A DNA stretch of 44,120 nt from JBCCEJ01 sp039030335 (GTDB lineage Bacteria; Pseudomonadota; Gammaproteobacteria; HK1), in the NCBI GenBank assembly GCA_039030335.1, contig JBCCEJ010000051.1, positions 1 through 44,120 on the forward strand, written 5' to 3'. Numbering within the stretch: position 1 is the stretch's first letter; each line of letters begins with the position of its first letter. The position numbers and the translations under genes are program-made. The notes under the pieces are model-generated. The model saw only the letters and a list, made by a program, of their open reading frames with translations. It did no database searches and was not told the origin of the DNA. Shown here in pieces: positions 16,586 through 24,293 of the stretch.

Positions 16586-17872
16586 TCAGTCATCGTCGTA
16601 ATAGTCATCGTCATCGTCGTCATCGTCCCAGCGCTTCGACTCGAACGCCGCGCGTCCGAAGAAGCCGGAGGCCCACGCCAGCAGGCAGAGCACCGCCATC
16701 ACGAGATAGTAGCGCGAGACCTTGATACCTTCTCTCAGCGTGACGGTGAGCGACCGCGCCTGGGGAGCGCGTCTGGCGCTGGAGCCGGTCCCGCCTTCGC
16801 CAAAAATCTGCAGCGTGTATTTGCCGGGCTCCGGGACTTTGAAGTACGCGCTCGCCTCGCGGCTGCCTTCACTCCAGGATTCGCCGCCTTCGTAGCCGCT
16901 GTAGTAGGAGATCTCCTTGCCCATCGAGAAGATCTCTTTGCCCTCACGCCTGACCACGACATCGAATGCGCCCCAGGCATTGCTGAGATTCGAATACAGT
17001 TCCAGTCCGATCAAATTGCCCGCGTCGGTGACTTCGAACTCGTGCGATACAACGCCTTTCTTTCCGTATATGCCGCGCGGATCGAAGCTTTGCTGTAAGA
17101 GCTCCGTACCGGAGCCAAAGAACAAGGTGAACAGCAGCAGCAGGATCGCTACCGGCCCGAAGATCATGCCCGACAGCGTCAGGCCTGAGATGAACCAACT
17201 GGCCTGGTATGGCTGGATCGGATGTACCGTTGCGCGATTGCGGGCAATGTCGGCTTCGAGACCGAACGCTTCCAGCACGTCCGCGGGTTCTAGGTATTCG
17301 CTCAGTTGGTACTCGTTTTCGCTGCCAGTGCGCTCTATCGTAAAGCCGAGCGGCGGCGCGATGCCCTCAGTCAGACTTACCCGATCGCCGACCTGCGCGG
17401 TGTAGGTGAGTTCGCCTTCGACGAACGTGACCGTAGCGCCGTACATACTGTGGGTGCGGAACGTTACGCCGTGTGCCATGAATGGCGATTTGTGATGTAA
17501 CGCGCCGCCGAACTCCGGCTGTTCGCGCGTGCGTCGCGAGAAGATGAAGTGGCCGTGGTCGTACTCGAGCCACGCGTAACCGTGCGTCGGCGAAAACATC
17601 GCGAGTTCGACCCAGGTCGCATATTCCTCGTCCCGGTACTGAACCATCCCGATGACGGTGAACTCGACGTCCTTCACGATCCCGCGCATGCCGATCTTGA
17701 TGGGGCAGTAGGGTCGCTTCAGGTCCTTGAACGTCGCGACGACCTTGAAGTCGTCTTTCGCATCCATGACCGAGCCGCAGAAACCGCAGGTCAGGCTTTC
17801 CACGCGGTGACCGCCAAGCAGCGTCAGCGGCGCGCCACATTGTGTGCAGTTCAGTGATCGTAGTGCCGACAT
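16586..17872 (-). CDS. DUF4178 protein with N-terminal zinc ribbon and two membrane helices
   Basis: The 428-aa protein begins with a zinc ribbon (Cys9, Cys12, Cys29, Cys32), then a DUF4178-like beta-rich region (IGMRGIVKDVEFTVIGMVQYRD, YAWLEYDHGHF). A first membrane helix lies near residues 225-250 (SGMIFGPVAILLLLFTLFFG). Next comes an extracytoplasmic-looking beta domain (about 265-380, ending YTLQIFGEGG), then a second helix (YLVMAVLCLLAWASGFFG). The C-terminus is a tail of 14 residues almost all Asp with two Tyr. The family has no known activity; the ribbon and the soluble beta domain suggest a membrane-anchored scaffold. It follows the smaller DUF4178 gene by 12 bases. Confidence 0.8.
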   Translation of the reverse strand: MSALRSLNCTQCGAPLTLLGGHRVESLTCGFCGSVMDAKDDFKVVATFKDLKRPYCPIKIGMRGIVKDVEFTVIGMVQYRDEEYATWVELAMFSPTHGYAWLEYDHGHFIFSRRTREQPEFGGALHHKSPFMAHGVTFRTHSMYGATVTFVEGELTYTAQVGDRVSLTEGIAPPLGFTIERTGSENEYQLSEYLEPADVLEAFGLEADIARNRATVHPIQPYQASWFISGLTLSGMIFGPVAILLLLFTLFFGSGTELLQQSFDPRGIYGKKGVVSHEFEVTDAGNLIGLELYSNLSNAWGAFDVVVRREGKEIFSMGKEISYYSGYEGGESWSEGSREASAYFKVPEPGKYTLQIFGEGGTGSSARRAPQARSLTVTLREGIKVSRYYLVMAVLCLLAWASGFFGRAAFESKRWDDDDDDDDYYDDD

Positions 17873-17884
17873 CGTTGCGAAGTT

Positions 17885-18484
17885 CTAGAAAGTGACTTCG
17901 AAAGGATCGATCCAGAAACCCTTGTAGACCTGGGTTTCGTCATCGAACTCGAGCGTCAGGAGCAGGCCCTGCGGACCCGACAAGTGTACGTACCGGTGGG
18001 TCTGTTCGAGCTGCACGAATTCCGGCAGCTCGCCCTGGAATCCGATGCATCTGGCCTCGTTTTTTTCGGTCACCGTGAGTTTCTGCGGGCCCACGGTAAC
18101 GGCGGTTCCGAGTTGCAGCGAATCCCAGCCGGGGGCCGCTCCACTCAGATTCAGCGGTTCCTGCAGTACGATGTCGCCTTCATCCACGCTCATCCAGACC
18201 GGCTGGCCGGCGTCGGTGCCAACCCACCACTCGTCCCACCAGCCGCGACCGTAGTCGTAGCGGATGCGGCCATGCGGTACGTAGGTGGCGCCGCCGTAAT
18301 AGAACGGGCGTCCCACCTCGAACAGCGAGGGGCCGTCGACGAGCGCCGAACGTTCGCCGGCGTGCTTGACGGCATCGTCTTCGAGGAACAGCGAGACCTG
18401 ACACGATGGGCAGACCACCAGCTTGGCGTACTTGAGCTCGTGAGGCACGGCGTTGCCACACGATGGGCAGTTCAGGTCAGGCAT
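17885..18484 (-). CDS. Soluble DUF4178 protein with zinc ribbon
   Basis: The 199-aa protein has a zinc ribbon at the N-terminus (Cys6, Cys9, Cys25, Cys28) and then a single DUF4178-type domain (FEVGRPFYYGGATYVPHGRIR, WWDEWWVG, LTVTEKNEARCIGFQGELPE). No membrane helix is seen, so it should be cytoplasmic. The first part resembles the start of its larger neighbour, suggesting paralogues that work as a pair. It lies 35 bases after the SPFH gene and 12 bases before the large DUF4178 gene. Function is unknown. Confidence 0.8.
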   Translation of the reverse strand: MPDLNCPSCGNAVPHELKYAKLVVCPSCQVSLFLEDDAVKHAGERSALVDGPSLFEVGRPFYYGGATYVPHGRIRYDYGRGWWDEWWVGTDAGQPVWMSVDEGDIVLQEPLNLSGAAPGWDSLQLGTAVTVGPQKLTVTEKNEARCIGFQGELPEFVQLEQTHRYVHLSGPQGLLLTLEFDDETQVYKGFWIDPFEVTF

Positions 18485-18519
18485 ATCAGTCCGTGCTGCC
18501 GAACGCGATCAGGGGCGCG

Positions 18520-19584
18520 TCAGTCCGCAAACATCTTGATGCCGCATTCATGGCAGAAGCGCTGGTCCTCTTCACACAGAGCATTGCACTTGCCACACCG
18601 AATCATGACCTTTTGCGCGGCTGGTGCAGCCGGCTGCTGCGCCTGCGGCGGCGGCATGCCACCCTGCTGCGGGTATCCCTGCTGCGGGTACATACCCGGT
18701 TGCTGCCCGAACACGCCAGCCCCGCCCATGGCGGCACCGGCCATCGCGTTGCCCATCGCCATGCCGAGCCCGGCACCCATGCCCGCACCGGCGAGCCCTC
18801 CATCACCACCAGCGGCCGCGGCCTGCGGGATGGCCTGTGCCATCTGGAAGCGCGTGTACTGGTCCATATTGCCGATCGCCGCCATGCCGGCGCGCTGATC
18901 CATCAATTTCTCGACTTCCGGCGGTAGTGAGACGTTCTGTACGTAGAAGGTCTCCAGTTTGAGTCCGAACTGTTCGAGAACCGTCGACATATCGGGGATC
19001 AGCGCATCGCTGAACTCGTTCAGGTTGGCCGCATAGTCCAGGAACGGCACCTTCGATTCGGCGATGTGGTCGCTGAAGCGGGTCATGATCGCGGCACGGA
19101 GCTGATTCTCGATCTGCGTGACCGAGTAGTGCGCCTCAGTGCCGGACAGTTCCTTCATGACGCGCTCGGGGTCGGCGATCCGCATCGAATAGGTCCCGAA
19201 AGCGCGCACGCGCAGCATGCCGAACTCCGGATCGCGCAGTGTGATCGGATTTGGCGTGCCCCACTTACGGTCGGTGAACTGGCGCGTGTTGAAGTAGTAG
19301 ACCTCGGACTTGAACGGTGAGTTGAAGCCGTGGGTCCAGTGCTGCAACGTGGTCATGATCGGCATGTTCGCCGTGACCAGCTTGTAGGAGCCCGGTTCGT
19401 ACACATCGGCGATCTGCCCGCGGTAGACGAACACGGCCATCTGGCTCTCGCGCACGACCAGCGTCGAGCCCATCTGGATCTCTTTATTGTACGTCGGGAA
19501 GCGGTAGACGAGTGTATCGGGGCTGTCATCGGTCCACTCGATGACGTCGATGAATTCACCGAGCAGCTTGTCCCAAAGACCCAT
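18520..19584 (-). CDS. SPFH-domain protein with C-terminal zinc ribbon (YdjI-like)
   Basis: The 354-aa protein starts MGLWDKLLGEFIDVIEW, as in the bacterial SPFH proteins often labelled virion-core-protein-like (YdjI type). The SPFH/band-7 region spans about residues 25-225 (LVVRESQMAVFVYRGQ, VRAFGTYSMRI, FGLKLETFYVQNVSLPPEVEKLMDQR). A Gly/Ala/Met-rich linker and PQQG repeats (about 245-320) lead to a zinc ribbon of CGKC and CHEC type at the C-terminus. A GGAGGG ribosome-binding site sits 7 bases before ATG 19584. It is the first gene of the operon. Known SPFH proteins scaffold membrane microdomains; the B. subtilis relative belongs to a PspA-type operon, but no pspA is present here. Confidence 0.87.
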   Translation of the reverse strand: MGLWDKLLGEFIDVIEWTDDSPDTLVYRFPTYNKEIQMGSTLVVRESQMAVFVYRGQIADVYEPGSYKLVTANMPIMTTLQHWTHGFNSPFKSEVYYFNTRQFTDRKWGTPNPITLRDPEFGMLRVRAFGTYSMRIADPERVMKELSGTEAHYSVTQIENQLRAAIMTRFSDHIAESKVPFLDYAANLNEFSDALIPDMSTVLEQFGLKLETFYVQNVSLPPEVEKLMDQRAGMAAIGNMDQYTRFQMAQAIPQAAAAGGDGGLAGAGMGAGLGMAMGNAMAGAAMGGAGVFGQQPGMYPQQGYPQQGGMPPPQAQQPAAPAAQKVMIRCGKCNALCEEDQRFCHECGIKMFAD

Positions 19585-19776
19585 GAATGAACCCTCCGCT
19601 TATGCGCTTCGTCGATGGTAGCAGGAACTGTCTTCAGGCGCGCCCGAGCCGGCCCGGCCCGCCGGCGCCCTGAATGCCGATATGGCGTTCAGTTTCGCGG
19701 GTTCAAGTTCGCCGTGCAGACGGGACGTGTCTGTGAGTCTGGTGTCAGTTGCGTGCCACCGCGCGCCGCTACTGCA
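19585..19776 (-). promoter_or_regulatory. Leader of the SPFH operon
   Basis: This 192-base gap lies upstream of the SPFH gene and downstream of the monooxygenase. It must hold the operon promoter unless transcription continues from the monooxygenase. The only clear element is the ribosome-binding site (CCCTCC on the plus strand, 19592-19597). I see no confident -35/-10 pair. Confidence 0.35.
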
Positions 19777-21369
19777 TCAGGTGAACCGGAACCCCTGGTA
19801 CTGGTTGGCGGCCACTTGCTCACATTTTTGACAATAGGCCGGGAAACCGCCGTAGTAGGGCATGAAAACGCGGGCCTTTCCGCTGACGTTCGCGCCCAGA
19901 TACCAGCTGTCCGTAGTGGACTTGAGGCCTACCGCGGCCACTTCCTGCACATGCGCCCACCAGGCGGTCTCGGCCTCCGCGGTGGCTTCGATGTGGCGGT
20001 ACCCTCGTTCGGCCATGTAGCCAAGGCAGGCGGCGATCCAATCGACGTGTTGCTCGATCGTGGGCAGCATGTTGGTGAACACGGACGGGCTGCCCGGGCC
20101 GGTGACGGTAAACAGGTTCGGGAAGTCCGCCATCGCGAGACCGAGATAGCTGCTCGGTCCGTCAGCCCACCGCTCCTTCAGCGACGCATCGTCACGTCCG
20201 CGAATGTCGACCGCCGTCAGAGCGCCCGTCATCGCGTCGAAACCCGTCGCGATTATCAGCACATCGATTTCGAAGGTATCGCCGCCGGCGACGACAGCGG
20301 TCTCGGTAATGCGCTCGATCGGGTGTTCCCGAACATCGACCAGCTTGACGTGCTCCCGGTTGTAGGTCGCGTAGTAGTCGCTGTCAACGCAAAGTCGTTT
20401 GCCGCCGATGATATTGGTCGGGCAAAGGCGCTCGGCGACTTCCGGGTCGTCGACGGCGCTCCGGATCTTGTCGCGTACGAACTCCGCAAGTGCTGAATTG
20501 GCGTCGGGATTCAGCATCAGGTCGCCGAACGCACCCATGAACGTCAGTCCTCCAGTCGCCCAGCGCTGTTCGAACGCGGCGAGTCTCTCCTCGGCCGAAA
20601 CGTCCATCGACGGTTGTTGGTTGTAGACGCCGTCGATGCCGCCCATCGTCTTGCGCGCCCGCGCCCGCATCGTCTGATACTCCGCCTTCACCGACCGCTC
20701 GTGGTTCTTGTCCATGGGCCCATTGTGGGCGGGAATCGAGTAGTTCGGAGTCCGCTGGAAGACCGTCAACTCGCGCGCTTGCGCGGCGATATGCGGGATC
20801 GACTGGATCGCCGAGGACCCCGTGCCGATGACCGCTACCCGTTTGTCCGCGAGCGCGACGCCGTCATGCGGCCACAATGCCGTGTGCACGACCGTGCCCG
20901 CGAAGCGCTCCAATCCGTCGATCTTTGGCCAGTTGGGCACCGACAGGCAGCCGGTCGCCATGACCACATACTGCGAGGTGGCGGCGCCCGCGCCATTGAT
21001 CTCCAGCGTCCACCGGCCGTTTTCTTCGTCCAGAGCGGCCCGGGTCAGGCGACTGTCGAACTGGATATCGGGCCGCAGGTCGTAGCGATCGGCAACGTGC
21101 TCCGCGTAGCGCAGGATTTCCGGCTGCGGCGAGTAACGCTCCGACCATTGCCACTCCTGCTCGAGCGTGGGGTCGAATTGATAGGAGTACTGCAGGCTTT
21201 CGATATCGCATCGTGCGCCCGGGTAGCGGTTCCAGTACCAGGTGCCACCAACACCGGTGCCGGCCTCGAACACGCGGGCGCGCAAACCGAGGCTGCGAGC
21301 CCGGTGCAGCAGGTACATGCCGGCGAAGCCGGCGCCGATGATCGCAAGGTCGTAGTGTGGCTGGGTCAT
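19777..21369 (-). CDS. Flavin-containing Baeyer-Villiger-type monooxygenase
   Basis: These FAD/NADPH enzymes insert oxygen into ketones (or oxidise heteroatoms) in the cytoplasm. The 530-aa protein has a first Rossmann motif IIGAGFAGMYLL, the cyclohexanone-monooxygenase-like GGTWYWNRYPGARCDIES, the Baeyer-Villiger fingerprint FAGTVVHTALWPHD (residues 156-169), and a second Rossmann motif VIGTGSSAIQ. ATG 21369 is chosen because the family starts a few residues before the FAD motif; the frame is open 34 codons further upstream. Substrate is unknown. It is divergent from the IlvD/Edd dehydratase, with a 155-base shared region. Confidence 0.93.
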   Translation of the reverse strand: MTQPHYDLAIIGAGFAGMYLLHRARSLGLRARVFEAGTGVGGTWYWNRYPGARCDIESLQYSYQFDPTLEQEWQWSERYSPQPEILRYAEHVADRYDLRPDIQFDSRLTRAALDEENGRWTLEINGAGAATSQYVVMATGCLSVPNWPKIDGLERFAGTVVHTALWPHDGVALADKRVAVIGTGSSAIQSIPHIAAQARELTVFQRTPNYSIPAHNGPMDKNHERSVKAEYQTMRARARKTMGGIDGVYNQQPSMDVSAEERLAAFEQRWATGGLTFMGAFGDLMLNPDANSALAEFVRDKIRSAVDDPEVAERLCPTNIIGGKRLCVDSDYYATYNREHVKLVDVREHPIERITETAVVAGGDTFEIDVLIIATGFDAMTGALTAVDIRGRDDASLKERWADGPSSYLGLAMADFPNLFTVTGPGSPSVFTNMLPTIEQHVDWIAACLGYMAERGYRHIEATAEAETAWWAHVQEVAAVGLKSTTDSWYLGANVSGKARVFMPYYGGFPAYCQKCEQVAANQYQGFRFT

Positions 21370-21475
21370 CTGGCGGATCCGATACGCCGACTGGGAGCTG
21401 CATTGTACGGCCTTTGTCGTATGTATCAGTGCCCTCTCTATAGCCCATTGGTAGGGCCGGTTTGATGCCACGAAC

Positions 21476-21493
21476 GTAGCGCTTGCGCGCTAC
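21476..21493. promoter_or_regulatory. Dyad and -10 box between monooxygenase and dehydratase
   Basis: A perfect 7-bp inverted repeat, GTAGCGC (21476-21482) and GCGCTAC (21487-21493) around TTGC, overlaps a good -10 hexamer TACAAT (21491-21496) facing the dehydratase gene. No good -35 box at 17 bases is seen, which would fit an activator-dependent promoter. The placement suggests a regulator-binding site, but the regulator is not in the window. Confidence 0.45.
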
Positions 21494-21524
21494 AATATGG
21501 GGTTCGACTGACCAGGAGCGAATC

Positions 21525-23399
21525 ATGGCGACGAAGTCCATACCCGTGCTGATCGACACCAACCCCGGCCGCAGTGCACAGCCCTACGGTATCGCCCGCG
21601 AGCTCGGTACTGAGATCGACCTGGTGCACGCGCCGTCGGTAGGTGTCATCGGCAACAAGGGTGACAGCCAGTGCTACCTGGGCGTTCAGCGCAAGGTCGA
21701 ACGGATTCACGAGTGTCTGCGCGGCCGCCTGGGATATGGCGACGATCAGATGGAACTTCGCCTGGTGCAGCCGGAGTTCACGATCGCGACCTCCGACGGC
21801 ATGCGCAATGGCACCAAGGAGATGCGCTATTCGCTGATCGGGCGGGAAGTGACACACGACGGCGTCTGCGAGCATCTGAGCGCCAGTGGTCTCGAAGGAA
21901 CGATAGCCGTGGTGGCGTGCGACAAACCGCCTGTCGGAACGCTGGCGGGAATCCTTGAACACAACCGGCCGGCCATCATCATGTCGGACGGCCCGATCCG
22001 CCCGGGTACCGATTCATTGACCAGCGAGCGGCTCGACATCATCAGCGGCTTTCAGGTCGCCGGCAGTGACGACCCCGATCTCAAACGCCGTATCGCCCGT
22101 GACGCCTGTCCCGGATACGGCAGCTGCGGGGGCATGTTTACGTACAACACGATGCAGACGTTCATCGGCGTGGTCGGTATGGAACCGCTGCACATGGTCG
22201 CGCCGCCGTCCGATGATCCGCGTCGGATGGAGCAGTTCCCCGACGAGCTGATCACGTTTCTGGGCCAGATGGTCGAATCCGGTATCCGGCCGCGCGATAT
22301 CGTGGGTCGCGACTCGATTCGCAATGCCGTCATCGTTGCGATGGCGATCGGCGGTTCCACCAACGTGTTGCTGCACGCCCCGGAGATCGCGCGGGCAGCC
22401 GGATATGGCAGCTTCTGGGATGACGTCATGTCTCCCGAGGAGTTCAACCACCTCTCGCAATACGTCGTCCCGGTGCTTACCGACGCGCGGCCGTACGGCA
22501 ACTACTCGATGGTCGACATCGACGATATGGGCGGCGTGCAGGTCATCGTGCGCGAGCTGCTTGAAGCGGGGCTGTTGAACGGCGACATGCCGACCTGTAC
22601 TGGCGAGAGCCTGGCAGAGCAGGTGGAGCGCCTCGGCACTCCAGGACCTGATGGCAAGGTCATCTACAGCGTCGCAGAGCCGTACAAGCCGACTGGCGGG
22701 CTGCGTGTTCTGGGCGGCAATCTGTCGCCGGAATTCAGCGCCGTGTTGAAACTGGCCGGCGTCGAAGGCGGCCTCGAAGACAATATCTTCAAGGGTTCTG
22801 CGAGAGTCTTCGAGGGTGAGCAGGGGCTGCTCGACGCACTGGCAAACGAGCCGGACAGTTTTAGCAACCACGACATGGTCATCGTGCGCTACGAAGGGCC
22901 GAGCGGCGCACCGGGCATGCCGGAGATGCTCGATTCGACTTCGCGCATCACGACGTTGTGCCGTGAGCGCGAGATTGTGGTCGGCCTGATGACGGACGCG
23001 CGGTTCTCCGGCGGTTCGGTGGGGCTCGTGATCGGTCACGTCGGGCCGGAAGCAGCGCTCGGTGGGCCGATCGCGTACGTGCGCGACGGGGACGAGATCG
23101 TCGTCGACCTGAATAACAATGAGCTGAACTGCACCCCGCTTGACGATCCCGCCACGCTCGCCGCCCGAAAGGCCGAGTGGGAGGCCGAAATAGCGGCCAA
23201 CGGCGGTGTGCACCCGAATATCGGTGACGCCAACACCCGGCTTCTGAACCGCATGCGCCGCTCCGCTGTGTCCGCGGTGTACGGCGCTGGTATGCACCCG
23301 GACCGTATGCTCTACGTCAACGAACCCCGCGAGCCGGTGCGAACGGGCTTTGTGCCGAGCAACAAGTGGCGGCCCGGTTCGGAGAAGACCTTCGGCTGA
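21525..23399 (+). CDS. IlvD/Edd family dehydratase
   Basis: The family dehydrates dihydroxy acids (branched-chain amino acid synthesis) or sugar acids using an Fe-S cluster. The 624-aa protein retains all three cluster-cysteine contexts: GDSQCYLG, VACDKPPVG and CPGYGSCGGMFTYNTMQ. Also seen are SDGMRNGTKEMRYSLIGREV, GGSTNVLLH and the C-terminal FSGGSVGLVIGHVGPEAALGGP. CDKPPVG and GYGSCGG differ from the usual CDKTTPG-like and GAGACGG patterns, so this is a divergent member and may not be the housekeeping IlvD. AGGAG (21514-21518) precedes ATG 21525. A sugar-acid substrate is possible. Confidence 0.9.
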   Translation: MATKSIPVLIDTNPGRSAQPYGIARELGTEIDLVHAPSVGVIGNKGDSQCYLGVQRKVERIHECLRGRLGYGDDQMELRLVQPEFTIATSDGMRNGTKEMRYSLIGREVTHDGVCEHLSASGLEGTIAVVACDKPPVGTLAGILEHNRPAIIMSDGPIRPGTDSLTSERLDIISGFQVAGSDDPDLKRRIARDACPGYGSCGGMFTYNTMQTFIGVVGMEPLHMVAPPSDDPRRMEQFPDELITFLGQMVESGIRPRDIVGRDSIRNAVIVAMAIGGSTNVLLHAPEIARAAGYGSFWDDVMSPEEFNHLSQYVVPVLTDARPYGNYSMVDIDDMGGVQVIVRELLEAGLLNGDMPTCTGESLAEQVERLGTPGPDGKVIYSVAEPYKPTGGLRVLGGNLSPEFSAVLKLAGVEGGLEDNIFKGSARVFEGEQGLLDALANEPDSFSNHDMVIVRYEGPSGAPGMPEMLDSTSRITTLCREREIVVGLMTDARFSGGSVGLVIGHVGPEAALGGPIAYVRDGDEIVVDLNNNELNCTPLDDPATLAARKAEWEAEIAANGGVHPNIGDANTRLLNRMRRSAVSAVYGAGMHPDRMLYVNEPREPVRTGFVPSNKWRPGSEKTFG

Positions 23400-23410
23400 C
23401 GGCTTTGAGG

Positions 23411-23435
23411 GCCGGGTGCGCATCTCGTGCCCGGC
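23411..23435. terminator. Hairpin between convergent genes
   Basis: GCCGGGTGCG (23411-23420) pairs with CGTGCCCGGC (23426-23435), including two G-T wobbles, around a 5-base loop. It lies 12 bases after the dehydratase stop and before the convergent sulfotransferase end. No T run follows on either strand. Confidence 0.5.
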
Positions 23436-23459
23436 GCCCACAGATGGCGTCGCTGCGCG

Positions 23460-24293
23460 TCAGGCGTCGCGGTCGTCGTCTGGTACCGCGGCTGCGGCAT
23501 GCGCACTCAGCTCCCGCTCCCACGCTTCGGCGCGTTGGAAAACATAAGCCCCGAGCGGACGTAGTTCCGAAGCCATACGCATCAACACGGCGGCGTTCTT
23601 CAGGTCGTTCTCGTGCTGGTAGAGATAGAGCGCGGCGTCGCGCAGTCGATCGATGTGAAGGTTCCGGGTTTGCTGGTCGTACATCTGTTCCGCCCGGTGA
23701 TAGTGACCGTAGTGTCGTGGGTCGAGATGGAAGCCGTGTCGTGCCAGGAACGCGCACAGCTCGGCGGCACCGTGATGGTTGATATCGAAGTACAGAAACC
23801 GGGCGGAGCCTGCGAAAAACTCAAGGACGCGGCGCCGATGGCTCAGGTACTCGGCTCGCCAGTGATCCAGGATGGCGTCGTCGTCATCGCCCAGCAGCGT
23901 GCGGTAGCGCGGTACGTACTCGGCCTGTTGCCAGCGGCTTTGCAACCACGCGTCGAGCGGCCGCGTGTTGAAGATGAACAGTCCGCCCGGATCCTGCGCG
24001 TACATGGCTTCGAACAGATCCTGTGTCGCCGAGCGCGGTCCCTGCGCGTGAGTCAGATGCTCCATGTCCGTGAATGCCTGACACTGTGAGTACTCGGCAA
24101 ACAAGGGCCGACCGTGTGCCGCGTTGGCGTGTATGGACTCGCTGAGCCTGCCCTGGTCCCAGTGAACCGACCGGATACCGTTGCGAAGAAAGAACACGTG
24201 CAGCGACAGGGTGGCGGCCTTGTTGAAACCTATCTGGTAGATGCGGGTGCGCGGATGATCCTCACGCCATTGAAAATCGTGTGACGGGGCCAT
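23460..24293 (-). CDS. Sulfotransferase-family protein
   Basis: The 277-aa protein has a P-loop-like 5'-phosphosulfate-binding segment near the N-terminus (YQIGFNKAATLSLHVFF, residues 19-35) and a 3'-phosphate-binding type segment with Arg111 and Ser119 in FNTRPLDAWLQSRWQ. This is the pattern of PAPS-dependent sulfotransferases. The GFNKAATLSL sequence is like a subgroup of small bacterial sulfotransferases of unknown acceptor. No signal peptide is seen. Its ATG (24291-24293) shares one base with the stop of the caspase gene (TAATG), so translation is coupled. The acceptor is unknown and could be a glycan, lipid or protein. Confidence 0.75.
   Translation of the reverse strand: MAPSHDFQWREDHPRTRIYQIGFNKAATLSLHVFFLRNGIRSVHWDQGRLSESIHANAAHGRPLFAEYSQCQAFTDMEHLTHAQGPRSATQDLFEAMYAQDPGGLFIFNTRPLDAWLQSRWQQAEYVPRYRTLLGDDDDAILDHWRAEYLSHRRRVLEFFAGSARFLYFDINHHGAAELCAFLARHGFHLDPRHYGHYHRAEQMYDQQTRNLHIDRLRDAALYLYQHENDLKNAAVLMRMASELRPLGAYVFQRAEAWERELSAHAAAAVPDDDRDA

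Noticed and set aside
16590..16632. Triplet repeat as a mobile or tandem-repeat locus
   Set aside because: It is coding and encodes the acidic tail; no flanking repeats are seen.
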